Positions 50,262 through 59,650 are shown, counted from the stretch's first letter. The stretch: 64,000 nt of DNA from Pseudomonas xionganensis (GCF_009763245.1 NZ_WKJZ01000002.1:1-64000), one strand, 5' to 3'. Numbers and translations: made by a program. Notes: generated from the letters alone by a model not told the origin.

Positions 50262-50294
50262 GTGGCCCGGCAGGCAAAGCGCCTGCCGGGCCAC
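50262..50294 (+). terminator. Perfect 14-bp hairpin after the tubulin-like gene
   Basis: GTGGCCCGGCAGGC (50262-50275) and GCCTGCCGGGCCAC (50281-50294) pair exactly around AAAGC, four bases after the stop. No T-run, so Rho-assisted termination or mRNA protection is possible. Confidence 0.6.
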
Positions 50295-50348
50295 ACCACA
50301 AGGACGTAACGGCAGCGCGACAGCCTGCCAGCCCCACAGGGGGTCGTG

Positions 50349-52019
50349 ATGCCCACTTCACCCGGCCCGCACCACACCCGGCCTTTGCTAGCGCAAGTAG
50401 TGCTGGCTCTGCTCTTCTGCCTTCCGGGCCTGGCCCTGACAGCCGAACCCCTGCGCCTGCAACTGCGCTGGCTGCCGCAATTTCAGTTTGCCGGCTATTA
50501 CATGGCTCAGGAAAAAGGCTACTACCGCGAAGCCGGGCTGGAGGTGGAAATCCTGCCGGGCGGGCCGGGCACGCCCAACCCCATAGACAGTCTGCTGGCC
50601 CGCGAGGTGGACTTTGCCATCAGCAACAGCGGTCTGGTCATTGCCCATATGGCCGGCAAGCCCGTGGTCGCCCTGGCGGCCCTGATGCAGAGCTCGCCCA
50701 GCGTGTGGATAGTGCGGGCCGACTCAGGCATCTACACGCCCCACGACCTGGCGGGCAAACGGGTCATGGCCATGCCCCTGCCGGAGAGCGCCGAGTTGCG
50801 CATCATGCTGATGCGTGAAGGCATCCGCCTCGATCAGGTGCAGGAACAACCCACCAGCTTCAACCCGCAGGATCTGATTGACGGTCACACCGATGCCTAC
50901 AATGGCTATGTCTCCAATGAACCCTTCTGGCTGCAACAGCGGCAGGTGCCCTACCGCCTGCTCAAGCCGCGCGAGTATGGGGTCAACTTCTACAACGACG
51001 TGCTGAGCACCCATGCCGACCTGCTGCACCGCCGCCCCGAACAGGTAGACGCCTTTCTCCAGGCCAGCCTGCGTGGCTGGCAATACGCCCTGGAACACAT
51101 AGAAGAAAGCATCCAGCTGATCCATCAGCAGCATGCCCCACAGAAGAGCCTGGCTCACCTGCGCTTTGAGGCCGAGGCGCTCAGGCAACTGATCATGCCC
51201 GAGTTGGTGCAACTGGGGCACATGAACCCCGGACGCTGGGAAACCATTGCCCAGCACTATGTACAGCTGGGCCTGGCCCAGGGCAGCCTGGATCTGGACC
51301 GTTTTCTCTACACACGCAGGCTCGAAACCGATCACCGTCTGCTCTACCAGATAGTCGCAGGTGGCTTGCTGACGCTGCTGCTGGTCACCGCCATTGCCCT
51401 GCGCTTCGCCCACCTGAGCGCTCGCCTGCGCCGTGAGGTCGGGCGCCGTCGCGAGGCCGAAGAGCAACTGCTGCAAAGCAACCAGAGGCTGGAAGAACTG
51501 GCCAATACCGACCGCCTGACCGGCCAGTGGACCCGGCGCAAATTCGAGGAGGTGGCGCTGCAGGCCATTGCCGGCGCCGAGCGTTATGGCGAGCCCCTGA
51601 GCCTGATCTTTCTCGACCTCGATCATTTCAAGCAGATCAATGACCAGCATGGCCATGATGTGGGCGACAAGGTACTCAGTGCCCTGGCGCAACGGCTCAG
51701 ATCCCACCTGCGTAAAGCCGACAGCCTGTGCCGCTGGGGTGGCGAGGAATTTGTCATCCTGATGCCCCATACCGAACTGGGTCACGCCTGCGAGCTTGCC
51801 GAAAAGTTACGCGGCCAGGTTGCCTCGGCGCCGCTGTACGCCGATCTTCGGGTGACCGCCAGTTTCGGTGTCAGTCAATGGCAGCCAGGGCAGTCCCTCA
51901 ACCAGTTGGTGGACAGCGCCGACCGCCTGCTCTACCGCGCCAAACAAGGCGGGCGCAACCGGGTCGAATGCATGCCGCGTCCGGCTGATCAGGCCGGCGA
52001 GCTTGGCAGCCGAACCTAA
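50349..52019 (+). CDS. Diguanylate cyclase with NMT1/THI5-like periplasmic sensor
   Basis: 556 residues: signal peptide or anchor (about 14-33), a solute-binding NMT1/THI5-like domain (about 37-255; LRLQLRWLPQFQFAGYYMAQ, KGYYREAGLEVEI), a membrane helix near 335-356, a short coil and a GGDEF domain (about 385-545). The active site is G464-G-E-E-F468 (CRWGGEEFVIL) with an intact I-site R455-K-A-D458 five residues before it, so the enzyme should make c-di-GMP with product inhibition. The sensor domain is of the pyrimidine/thiamine-precursor binding type, so a small ligand is likely. GTG 50346 is an alternative start. Confidence 0.9.
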   Translation: MPTSPGPHHTRPLLAQVVLALLFCLPGLALTAEPLRLQLRWLPQFQFAGYYMAQEKGYYREAGLEVEILPGGPGTPNPIDSLLAREVDFAISNSGLVIAHMAGKPVVALAALMQSSPSVWIVRADSGIYTPHDLAGKRVMAMPLPESAELRIMLMREGIRLDQVQEQPTSFNPQDLIDGHTDAYNGYVSNEPFWLQQRQVPYRLLKPREYGVNFYNDVLSTHADLLHRRPEQVDAFLQASLRGWQYALEHIEESIQLIHQQHAPQKSLAHLRFEAEALRQLIMPELVQLGHMNPGRWETIAQHYVQLGLAQGSLDLDRFLYTRRLETDHRLLYQIVAGGLLTLLLVTAIALRFAHLSARLRREVGRRREAEEQLLQSNQRLEELANTDRLTGQWTRRKFEEVALQAIAGAERYGEPLSLIFLDLDHFKQINDQHGHDVGDKVLSALAQRLRSHLRKADSLCRWGGEEFVILMPHTELGHACELAEKLRGQVASAPLYADLRVTASFGVSQWQPGQSLNQLVDSADRLLYRAKQGGRNRVECMPRPADQAGELGSRT

Positions 52020-52188
52020 TGATGCTTTGAGATTAGAAGTTGGCCGCTTGAGGTTGGGCGTAGCGTTGCGGTAGCAGGTATTGGCCAGGGGGGGGGCACG
52101 GCAAATTTCTTTCGGGGTTTCTTTACAACGCCAGCCCGGTGATAGCCCGACCAAAAAGGCCCGCATCGCTGCAAGCCTTTGATTTATA
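52020..52188. other. Intergenic region with a nine-G run
   Basis: 170 bp without a gene between the diguanylate cyclase and tRNA-Thr. It contains an uninterrupted run of nine G at about 52088-52096, the longest G tract noticed in the window, and a TTTC-rich stretch after it. No terminator with a clear stem was found. Confidence 0.4.
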
Positions 52189-52264
<76 letters not shown>

Positions 52265-52314
52265 AACGCCCGCGCAGTATCGATCAAGCGCTGCGGCGAC
52301 TCAAGCCGCCGATT

Positions 52315-53157
52315 TCAGGCTTTGACCAGTTCGATGCGGTCGGCGTGAATCTGGATCAAACCCTGCTTGTACAGCCCACCGATGGCCTTCTTGAAGTTGC
52401 CCTTGCTGGCCCGGAAATGGGCGCTGATGGCCTCGGGCGAGCTCTTGTCGCTCAGCGCCAGGACACCACCCTGCTCGCGCAGTTTGGCCAGGATCTGCTG
52501 ACTCAGGCTGCCCATCAGTTCCTCGCCGACCGGCTGCAGGCTCAGGCTGATCTTGCCGTCGCTGCGCATTTCCTTGATATAGCCCTTTTCGCGCATGCCC
52601 GAACGCAGAAACTTGAAGACTTCGTTCTTGTGGATCAGACCCCAGTGCTGGCCATTGATGATGGCCTTGAAGCCCATATCGGTGGCCTCGACCACCAGCA
52701 GGTCGACCTCCTGGCCACTCTGGTAATTGACCGGCAGTTTGTCCAGGTAGCGATCCAGCTTGGCGCTGGCGGTGATGCGTTTGCTGCGCTTGTCGAGAAA
52801 CACGTGCACCACGCAGTAATCGCCCACCTGCAACGGGCGCTTTTCTTCCGAATGAGGCAGCAGCAAATCCTTGGGCAGGCCCCAGTCGAGAAACAGGCCG
52901 ACACGGTTGATATCCACCACTTTCAGGCTGGCAAACTCGCCGACCTGCACCTTGGGCTTTTCCGTGGTGGCGATCAGTTTGTCTTCACTGTCCAGATAGA
53001 CGAACACATTCAGCCAGTCCTCAACTTCACTGGGACTGTCACTGGGTATATAGCGCTTGGGCAGCAGTATTTCGCCGTCCGCCCCACCATCCAGATACAG
53101 GCCGAAATCGGTGTGTTTCACCACCTGCAAACTATTCATCCGTCCAATCAGCGCCAT
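52315..53157 (-). CDS. CvfB-like S1 RNA-binding protein
   Basis: 280 residues of the CvfB/YitL family. Three S1-like beta-barrel domains (starting near residues 4, 70 and 150; FGLYLDGGADGEILLPKRY, VGLFLDWGLPKDLLLP, ATDMGFKAIINGQHWGLI) are followed by a C-terminal winged helix (about 225-280; RASKGNFKKAIGGLYKQGLI). CvfB proteins bind RNA and affect virulence-factor expression in Gram-positive bacteria; the role in pseudomonads is not established to my knowledge. Confidence 0.9.
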   Translation of the reverse strand: MALIGRMNSLQVVKHTDFGLYLDGGADGEILLPKRYIPSDSPSEVEDWLNVFVYLDSEDKLIATTEKPKVQVGEFASLKVVDINRVGLFLDWGLPKDLLLPHSEEKRPLQVGDYCVVHVFLDKRSKRITASAKLDRYLDKLPVNYQSGQEVDLLVVEATDMGFKAIINGQHWGLIHKNEVFKFLRSGMREKGYIKEMRSDGKISLSLQPVGEELMGSLSQQILAKLREQGGVLALSDKSSPEAISAHFRASKGNFKKAIGGLYKQGLIQIHADRIELVKA

Positions 53158-53455
53158 GATGCCCTACCCTTATTTACAGCCGCGCATTCTACCCGAGTTG
53201 CCGCCTGTTTCGCGGCTCGGCCCTCTGACGCCCGGGAAATACGCCGCTATACGCGAGCATTTCGGGCAGCCGACGACACTCTGTTGAAAATAATTATTTA
53301 ATTTAAAACATGACCTTACAGAAACTTTCCGAATAGTTTCGTCATTACAGTCACCTTGATTTGGCCTGGTAGTTTTCCTGCCAAATAATATTTACCGGGT
53401 AATTGTCAAGCATTTCAGGTAGGATGACCGGCCAAATTAATTTTTAAATAGGTTA
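53158..53455. other. AT-rich intergenic region before a small gene
   Basis: About 300 bp. Positions 53285-53455 are strikingly AT-rich for this genome. ATTTGGC (53359-53365) and GCCAAAT (53380-53386) form an inverted pair, and GCCAAAT recurs near 53431. It probably contains a strong promoter or binding sites for the small gene at 53456; no RNA gene is recognised. Confidence 0.45.
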
Positions 53456-53644
53456 ATGGCCGTCATGCGCGTAAAAGCCTCCACCAGCAAATCCAAGCCG
53501 GCTCCGGCCGTTGAAACCAGCGCCTCGCTCGACGCGCAGATCGCTGCATTCCTGCAATCAGGCGGTGAAATCCAGCAGATCGCCAAGGGTGTCAGTGGCC
53601 AGGTCTATGGCGCCTCCAAGCAGATCACCATCGGCAAGAAGTAA
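53456..53644 (+). CDS. Small basic protein of unknown function
   Basis: 62 residues: a Lys/Ser/Pro-rich start (RVKASTSKSKPAPAVETSAS) followed by LDAQIAAFLQSGGEIQQIAK and a short Gly-containing end. I recall similar short conserved proteins in Pseudomonas but no function. Two possible ATGs (53456 and 53465); neither has a strong ribosome site, which leaves the start open. A perfect hairpin follows 11 bp after the stop. Confidence 0.65.
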   Translation: MAVMRVKASTSKSKPAPAVETSASLDAQIAAFLQSGGEIQQIAKGVSGQVYGASKQITIGKK

Positions 53645-53654
53645 AACTGCCCCA

Positions 53655-53680
53655 CAGCGCCTTGTCACTCCAAGGCGCTG
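53655..53680. terminator. Hairpin between the small gene and the sugar-dehydrogenase gene
   Basis: CAGCGCCTTG pairs exactly with CAAGGCGCTG around TCACTC. No T-run on either strand, so assignment as terminator is moderate. Confidence 0.5.
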
Positions 53681-53692
53681 GCAGTCCCCCGC

Positions 53693-54829
53693 TCAATCCT
53701 CGCGCAACCCCAGTCGTAACAACTGCCCATCGGCCGCATCCGTCAGCAGGTAGAGATAACCGTCCGGCCCCTGACGTACATCGCGGATACGCGCTTTGCC
53801 CTGCAGCAAGCGCTCCTCATGCACCACTCGATCCCCGTCCAGCTGCAGACGCAGCAGCGCCTGCCCGGCCAGAGCACCGATAAACAGGTTGTTGCGCCAG
53901 GCCGTAAAGCGCTCGCCGTCATAGAAGGCCATGCCGCTCAGAGCCGGCGACTTGGCCCAGACATGCAGCGCAGGCTCGGTGCCTGCCACGACTTTGCCCT
54001 GGGCTTCGGGAATGGGCAGAAAGGAATAGTTGACGCCATGGGTGGCCAGCGGCCAGCCATAGTTCTTGCCCGCCTTCGGGATATTGATCTCGTCACCGCC
54101 CCGGGGGCCGTGTTCGTGAGTCCACAGTTGCCCGCTCCAGGGGTTGAGCGCAGCGCCCTGGGGGTTGCGGTGGCCGTACGACCAGATCTCCGCACGGACG
54201 CCGGCCTGACCGACCCAGGGATTATCGGCCGGCACCCGGCCATCGGCATGCAGGCGAACCACCTTGCCCTGCAACTTGTCCAGGCCCTGGGCGGCGGCGC
54301 GCTGGTTGTTATCGCCCAGGGTGATAAACAGATAACCCTGAGTATCGAACACCAGGCGCGAGCCAAAGTGGGCGCCCGTAGACAATTTGGGTGTCTGGCG
54401 GAAGATCACGCTGAAATCTTCCAGCGCGCTGTTGTCCACGGCCAAGCGCCCGCGCCCCACGGCGGTGCCGGCCTGGCCATCCTCGCCCACTTCGGCATAG
54501 CTCAGGTACACCCAGCGCTCACGGGCAAAATCCGGGGATAGCGCCACATCCAGCAAACCGCCCTGCCCCTTGCCGTATACCGCCGGCACTCCAGCCAGCG
54601 GTGGCGACAGGCGCCCTGCAGTGTCCAGCCAGCGCAAGCGGCCAGGACGCTCGGTAATCAAGAAGCCCTGCTGCTGGGGCAAAAAGGCCAGCCCCCAGGG
54701 ATGCTCCAGCCCGGACACCAGGGGTTCGAGGCTCAGTGGCCCCCGCTCGCTATTGAACTCGGACGCGCCGAGCTGAGCACTGCCGATCAACATCAGCAGT
54801 GTCAGACTGCGCAAGAATTGAACAAGCAT
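53693..54829 (-). CDS. PQQ-type soluble aldose sugar dehydrogenase-like protein
   Basis: 378 residues with a signal peptide (VQFLRSLTLLMLIGSAQLGA). Six-bladed propeller of the YliI/glucose-sorbosone dehydrogenase family: LVSGLEHPWGLAFLPQ, GRLRWLDTAGR, GGLLDVALSPDF, the H-containing LSTGAHFGSRLVF, IWSYGHRNPQGAALNP and HEHGPRGGDEINI. It would oxidise aldoses in the periplasm with PQQ. No pqq genes nearby, so cofactor supply is unknown. Confidence 0.9.
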   Translation of the reverse strand: MLVQFLRSLTLLMLIGSAQLGASEFNSERGPLSLEPLVSGLEHPWGLAFLPQQQGFLITERPGRLRWLDTAGRLSPPLAGVPAVYGKGQGGLLDVALSPDFARERWVYLSYAEVGEDGQAGTAVGRGRLAVDNSALEDFSVIFRQTPKLSTGAHFGSRLVFDTQGYLFITLGDNNQRAAAQGLDKLQGKVVRLHADGRVPADNPWVGQAGVRAEIWSYGHRNPQGAALNPWSGQLWTHEHGPRGGDEINIPKAGKNYGWPLATHGVNYSFLPIPEAQGKVVAGTEPALHVWAKSPALSGMAFYDGERFTAWRNNLFIGALAGQALLRLQLDGDRVVHEERLLQGKARIRDVRQGPDGYLYLLTDAADGQLLRLGLRED

Positions 54830-54924
54830 GCTGGCCTCCGGGTCTCGGCATCGAATGAAGGCCCATGATCCAACGGCAGCCGGGACAGATCAGCCCGCTA
54901 GCGGTTGCAAAGTGTTACAGCCGC

Positions 54925-55653
54925 TCAGTGCATGGCGTAGCGGCGCTCGATGGCCGCGTACTCACCGCTTTCGCGCAGCGCCGCCAACCCCTGGTTAAAG
55001 CGCAGGCAGTCGGCCTCGACGACACAGCCAAGCTGGTAATCGGTGGGCGGGAAGATCGGGAAGATATCCAGGGGCTGGCTGACATCCACCTGGGTGTACA
55101 CCTCGCGATTGAAGTAGCGCAGGATGCGCAGCTCCGACACCACCACATCGACCCGGCCGCTGTAGAGCAGGCGATTGCGGGCAATCTGGTAGGCCTCCTC
55201 GCGATACTGCCGGTTATGCTCGGCCATCTTCTGGAACTCGGGCCCGAGCAGGAAGCGGGCGCGCTGAAAGGCACTGACCGAATAGCGCCCCAGATCACTG
55301 ATCTGCTTGATCTCCAGTTGCCGGGCGCTGAGGGCCACGGCCGCATTCTGGTACTGGATATAGGGTTCGGAATAGAAGGCCGTCACCCCGCTATGCTTAT
55401 TGGTGGTGGCGATGGCATCGATCTCGCCGCGGCGCAGCTTCAGGTGCAAACGCTCCATGGGCGCATACTGCACCTGAACCTGAAAGCCCGCGCGCTCGGC
55501 GGCCATCACCACGATATCGTACTCAAGCCCACGGGCCTGGTTCTCGAAAACATAGGGGGGTTTGTCCGTGCCCATCCCCACGCGCAGAGTCTGTGCCGAT
55601 AGCGAAAGGCTCAGGACCAGCAGACCCAGCCCCCACCATGCTCTCATGCTCAT
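54925..55653 (-). CDS. Orphan periplasmic solute-binding protein (SBP_bac_3)
   Basis: 242 residues with a signal peptide (MRAWWGLGLLVLSLSLSAQT). The mature part starts LRVGMGTDKPPYVFE and GLEYDIVVMAAERAGFQV, the usual opening of amino-acid-type binding proteins. No permease or ATPase genes adjoin, and no output domain is attached, so it may be a sensor or serve a transporter elsewhere. ATG 55653 with AAAGG upstream is preferred to 55689. Confidence 0.85.
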   Translation of the reverse strand: MSMRAWWGLGLLVLSLSLSAQTLRVGMGTDKPPYVFENQARGLEYDIVVMAAERAGFQVQVQYAPMERLHLKLRRGEIDAIATTNKHSGVTAFYSEPYIQYQNAAVALSARQLEIKQISDLGRYSVSAFQRARFLLGPEFQKMAEHNRQYREEAYQIARNRLLYSGRVDVVVSELRILRYFNREVYTQVDVSQPLDIFPIFPPTDYQLGCVVEADCLRFNQGLAALRESGEYAAIERRYAMH

Positions 55654-55804
55654 ACCTTTATCTGACTGAACTAGGAGCATAGCCCGCATGACCTCCTGAG
55701 TGCAGCCCCGAGGACTATCACCCAGATGGATTTAGCCGGATTAGCCCACTCGCCCACGCCCCGGTCTAGACTGCCAGCACTCAAGCCAACCCAGGAGAGC
55801 CCAG

Positions 55805-56785
55805 ATGCTTAAAGCCGAATACCAGAAACGCGGCCCGGTGCCACAGGATGTGATCAGCGCCGTGCCCCTGCAGCTGCCCGAACCGGCTGCCGACCAGGCA
55901 CGCATCAAGGTGCTGGCCGCGCCGATCAACCCCTCCGACGTACTGACCCTGACCGGCGAGTACGGCATGCTGCCGCCGCTGCCAGCCATTGGTGGCAATG
56001 AGGGTGTGGGCCGCGTCGAAGCCCTGGGCGCCGAGGTGCGCAACCTCAAGGTCGGCCAGATGGTGCTGCTGCCGGTGGGTTGCGGTACCTGGGTCAGCCA
56101 CCTGAACGCCCCCGCCAGCAAGCTGATCCCCCTGCCTGAGGCTGATCCGCAGCAGTTGGCCATGCTGACCGTCAACCCACCCACTGCCTCCTTGATGCTC
56201 AGCGAGTTCGTCGACCTCAAGCCCGGCGACTGGGTGATCCAGAACGCCGCCAACTCCGGCGTGGGCAGCTACCTGATCCAGCTGGCCAAGCTACGCGGAT
56301 TCAAGACCATCAACGTGGTGCGCCGTGAGTCGGCGGTCGCCGGGGTCGAGGCCGAAGGCGGTGATCTGGTGCTAGTGGACGGCCCCGATCTGGCCAAGCG
56401 CGTGCGCGCCGCCACCGAGGGCGCACCAGTGCGCCTGGGTATCGATGCGGTGGGCGGTGAAGCCACCGATCACCTGGCCGCCTGCCTGTGTGACGGCGGC
56501 ACCCTGGTCAACTACGGCATGATGAGCCGCCAGCCCTGCCAGGTGTCGCCGGCCTCCTTTGTCTTCCGGGACGTGACCCTGCGTGGTTTCTGGTTGGCCA
56601 AGTGGTTCCAGAACGCCAGCCAGGCCGAGCAGATGAAGGTGTTTGGCGAACTGGTACAGCTGATCGCCAGCGGCAAGCTGCACACCCGCGTGGCCACAAC
56701 CTATGACGTCAGCGAAATCCAGCAGGCCGTAGCGGCCGCTGCTGGCGGTGAGCGCGGCGGCAAGATCCTGATCGTGCCGAAATAA
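55805..56785 (+). CDS. Zinc-less medium-chain dehydrogenase/quinone oxidoreductase (MECR-like)
   Basis: 326 residues of the MDR superfamily. GroES-like half: INPSDVLTLTGEYG, PAIGGNEGVGRVEALG; Rossmann half: NAANSGVGSYLIQLAKLRG. NADPH-dependent enoyl-thioester reductases (ETR1/MECR) and quinone reductases share these; the NPPTASLMLSEFVDL block favours the ETR type. The catalytic-zinc cysteine is absent as expected. Substrate is undetermined. Ends in a strong bidirectional terminator. Confidence 0.88.
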   Translation: MLKAEYQKRGPVPQDVISAVPLQLPEPAADQARIKVLAAPINPSDVLTLTGEYGMLPPLPAIGGNEGVGRVEALGAEVRNLKVGQMVLLPVGCGTWVSHLNAPASKLIPLPEADPQQLAMLTVNPPTASLMLSEFVDLKPGDWVIQNAANSGVGSYLIQLAKLRGFKTINVVRRESAVAGVEAEGGDLVLVDGPDLAKRVRAATEGAPVRLGIDAVGGEATDHLAACLCDGGTLVNYGMMSRQPCQVSPASFVFRDVTLRGFWLAKWFQNASQAEQMKVFGELVQLIASGKLHTRVATTYDVSEIQQAVAAAAGGERGGKILIVPK

Positions 56786-56795
56786 CAGTCGCCAT

Positions 56796-56839
56796 AAAAA
56801 AACGGCCGCCTGCATAGCCTATGCAGGCGGCCGTTTTTT
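56796..56839. terminator. Strong bidirectional terminator
   Basis: CGGCCGCCTGCATA (56803-56816) pairs perfectly with 56820-56833 around a three-base loop, flanked by seven As and six Ts. Serves the convergent reductase and DEAD-box genes. Confidence 0.95.
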
Positions 56840-56850
56840 CATCTGCCGAT

Positions 56851-58203
56851 TTATTCGGCGGCAGGCTTGCGGCGCTTGAGCGGCGCCAGGCCATCCTGGC
56901 TGACCAGGGCCGGTGCCTCGACTTTCGGCTTGTTCACCGTATTGCGTTTGCTCGGTGCCTTGGCTGCCGGCTTTTTCGTGGCCAGCTTCTTGCCGGTCTT
57001 GGGGTCGATCTTTTTCTTCTTGGCGCCTACTGCCTTGCCCGACGCCTTGAGGTTTTTCGGGCCCTGGTAGATGCCTTTCATTTCCTTGATGTTGCGCCGC
57101 TCGAAACGCTGCTTGAGGTAGCGTTCGATGCTCGACATCAGGTTCCAGTCGTTGTGGCAGATCAGCGAGATGGCCAGGCCTTCATTGCCGGCGCGGCCGG
57201 TGCGACCGATACGGTGCACGTATTCATCGCCGGAGCGCGGCATGTCGAAGTTGATCACCAGGTCCAGGCCATCCACGTCCAGGCCACGGGCCGCCACATC
57301 GGTGGCCACCAGCACCTTGACCGCGCCCTGCTTGAGACGGTCGATGGCCAGCTTGCGGTCCTTCTGGTCCTTCTCGCCATGCAGCACGAAGGTTTTCACC
57401 CCGGCCGCCACCAGCTTGCCGTACAGGCGATCGGCCTGCACCCGGGTATTGGTGAAGATAATCGCCTTGTCGTAGCTTTCATTGGCCAGCAGCCATTCCA
57501 CCATGCGCTCTTTATGATGATTGTGGTCAGCAGTGATGATCTGCTGGCGGGTGCCCTCATTGAGCTGGCTGACGCTGTTGAGCATCAGGTGCTGGGGCTC
57601 TTTCAGCACCTTGGCGATCACTTCGCGCAATGCCGCGCCACCACTGGTGGCGGAGAACAGCAGGGTCTGGCGCTGGGCATTGCACAGCTCGGCCAGGCGC
57701 TGCACGTCTTCGGCAAAGCCCATATCGAGCATGCGGTCGGCCTCATCCAGCACCAGCACCTCGACTTCATCGAGCAGCAGGTTGCCGGCATTGGCATGCT
57801 CGATCAGGCGCCCCGGGGTGCCGATCAGCACGTCCACCTTGCGCAGCATGGCGGCCTGCACCTTGAAATCTTCGCCGCCGGTAATCAGCCCGGCCTTGAG
57901 AAAAGTGAACTGAGCAAAGCGCTCGACTTCCTTGAGGGTCTGTTGGGCCAGTTCGCGGGTCGGCAGCATGATCATCGCGCGCACACTGACCCGGGCCTGG
58001 GAGCCACCATCGCCGAGCAGCCGGTTGAGCATGGGCAGAACGAAGGCGGCGGTCTTGCCGCTGCCGGTCTGGGCGATCACCCGCAGGTCCTTGCCCGCGA
58101 TGGCAGGCGGAATAGCCGCCACCTGCACCGGCGTGGGCTCGACGAAGTTCATCTCGGCCACGGCTTTAAGCAGGCGTTCATGCAGGGCGAATTGGGCAAA
58201 CAC
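56851..58203 (-). CDS. DEAD-box RNA helicase
   Basis: 450 residues. The Q motif region (FVEPTPVQVAAIP), motif I AQTGSGKT, Ia PTRELAQQ, II LDEADRMLDMGF, III FSATS and VI HRIGRTGRAG are complete. A Lys/Ala/Pro-rich basic tail (about 370-450; KKKKIDPKTGKKLATKKPAA) suggests RNA or ribosome binding. It is of the RhlE/SrmB type; the exact orthologue cannot be named from sequence alone. Convergent with the reductase gene. Confidence 0.93.
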   Translation of the reverse strand: MFAQFALHERLLKAVAEMNFVEPTPVQVAAIPPAIAGKDLRVIAQTGSGKTAAFVLPMLNRLLGDGGSQARVSVRAMIMLPTRELAQQTLKEVERFAQFTFLKAGLITGGEDFKVQAAMLRKVDVLIGTPGRLIEHANAGNLLLDEVEVLVLDEADRMLDMGFAEDVQRLAELCNAQRQTLLFSATSGGAALREVIAKVLKEPQHLMLNSVSQLNEGTRQQIITADHNHHKERMVEWLLANESYDKAIIFTNTRVQADRLYGKLVAAGVKTFVLHGEKDQKDRKLAIDRLKQGAVKVLVATDVAARGLDVDGLDLVINFDMPRSGDEYVHRIGRTGRAGNEGLAISLICHNDWNLMSSIERYLKQRFERRNIKEMKGIYQGPKNLKASGKAVGAKKKKIDPKTGKKLATKKPAAKAPSKRNTVNKPKVEAPALVSQDGLAPLKRRKPAAE

Positions 58204-58378
58204 GACGGTGACACCTCAGAAAAGAACAGAAACAGCTGCATAGCCTAACGGTTTCTGGGCTGCGGGCCGAGCATCTTTGCATAGCAGCGCCCATTGTCCT
58301 GCTCAGCCTGTCATCAACCGCCCGGGCAATGGTTTAATTCGGCCCCAGGCAACCCGCGGAGAAACAGCCAGAGTGGAT

Positions 58379-59650
58379 ATGCAAGCGTTAATCAGTGAAA
58401 GCCAAAACCTGTGGCAGCAGCTTGGCCAACACCCCTGGCTGGATACGGCAATCAGCCTGGGCACCTTGCTGCTGATCGCCTTTATCGTCGGTCGCCTGGT
58501 GCACTTTCTGTTGCTGCACTCGATGCGCCTGCTGTCGCGCCAGGCGCCCCTGCGCTGGCTGGATGCGCTGCTGGACAGCAAAGTGTTCAATCGTCTGGCG
58601 CAGATGGCCCCCTCACTGATCATCCAGTTTGGCCTGGTGCTGGTGCCAGGGCTGGGCGACAAGGCCGAGCAATTTCTGCGCAACCTGGCCCTGGCCGTCA
58701 CCCTGCTCTTTCTGACCCTGGCCAGCAGCGCACTGCTCAGCGCCCTGCTGGTGCTCTATGGGCGTACCAGTCATGCCCGCACCCGTTCGATCAAGGGCTA
58801 TATCCAGCTGGCCAAGATGGTGCTGTATATCTTCAGCAGCATCGTCATTATCGCCACCCTGATCGACCGCTCGCCTTTGCTGCTGCTCTCCGGCCTTGGC
58901 GCCATGTCGGCGGTGATCCTGCTGATCTACAAGGACACCCTGCTGTCCTTCGTGGCCAGCGTACAGCTGACCAGCAACGATTCGCTGCGCGTCGGTGACT
59001 GGATCGAGATGCCCCAGTTCGGCGCCGATGGCGATGTGGTGGATATCACCCTGCATACGGTCAAGGTGCAGAACTTCGACAAGACCATCGTCTCCATCCC
59101 TACCTGGCGCCTGATGGCCGAATCCTTCAAGAACTGGCGCGGCATGCAACAGGCTGGCGGCCGGCGCATCAAGCGCTGCCTGCATCTGGACGCCAGCGCC
59201 GTGGGCTTTCTCACGACCGAACAGGAGCAGCGCCTGCGTCAGGTCAGCCTGCTCAGCGACTATCTGGAACGCAAACAGGCTGAACTGCGCCAGTGGAATG
59301 CGGCCCAGGGCGGCCATGGCGAGCTGTCCGCCAACCGCAGGCGCTTGACCAATATCGGCACCTTCCGCGCCTATGCCGAGGCCTACCTCAAGGCCCACCC
59401 GAGCATTCACCCCGACATGACCTGCATGGTCCGCCAGCTGGAGCCCGGCGCCCAGGGCATTCCCCTGGAGGTCTACTGCTTTACCCGCACCACAGACTGG
59501 CTGGAATATGAGCGCATCCAGGCCGATTTGTTCGACTACCTGTTGGCCCTGCTGCCGGAGTTCGATCTCAATCTGTTCCAGCAACCCAGCGGCCATGACC
59601 TGCGCCAGGGGCTGCAGGACGGATCGGCCAGGGCAACAGCACACGCCTGA
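58379..59650 (+). CDS. YbdG/MscM-type mechanosensitive channel
   Basis: 423 residues. Five predicted N-terminal helices, then the MscS pore and beta domain: LGAMSAVILLIYKDTLLSFV, VQLTSNDSLRVGDWIEMPQF, GADGDVVDITLHTVKVQNFD, NIGTFRAYAEAYLKAHPSIH. The motif order and length follow E. coli YbdG, including the start MQALISES. It would gate on hypo-osmotic membrane tension. GTG 58373 could be used with GGAG farther upstream; ATG 58379 fits family alignment. Confidence 0.92.
   Translation: MQALISESQNLWQQLGQHPWLDTAISLGTLLLIAFIVGRLVHFLLLHSMRLLSRQAPLRWLDALLDSKVFNRLAQMAPSLIIQFGLVLVPGLGDKAEQFLRNLALAVTLLFLTLASSALLSALLVLYGRTSHARTRSIKGYIQLAKMVLYIFSSIVIIATLIDRSPLLLLSGLGAMSAVILLIYKDTLLSFVASVQLTSNDSLRVGDWIEMPQFGADGDVVDITLHTVKVQNFDKTIVSIPTWRLMAESFKNWRGMQQAGGRRIKRCLHLDASAVGFLTTEQEQRLRQVSLLSDYLERKQAELRQWNAAQGGHGELSANRRRLTNIGTFRAYAEAYLKAHPSIHPDMTCMVRQLEPGAQGIPLEVYCFTRTTDWLEYERIQADLFDYLLALLPEFDLNLFQQPSGHDLRQGLQDGSARATAHA

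Noticed and set aside
48144..50294. 716-residue open frame antisense to the tubulin-like gene
   Set aside because: Shadow frame of a GC-rich gene; the plus-strand frame has clear nucleotide-binding motifs, while the antisense translation is low-complexity Val/His/Gln/Gly-rich.
52088..52096. Poly-G tract as a phase-variation switch
   Set aside because: It is not inside a coding sequence or close to a recognisable promoter, so no switching role can be supported.
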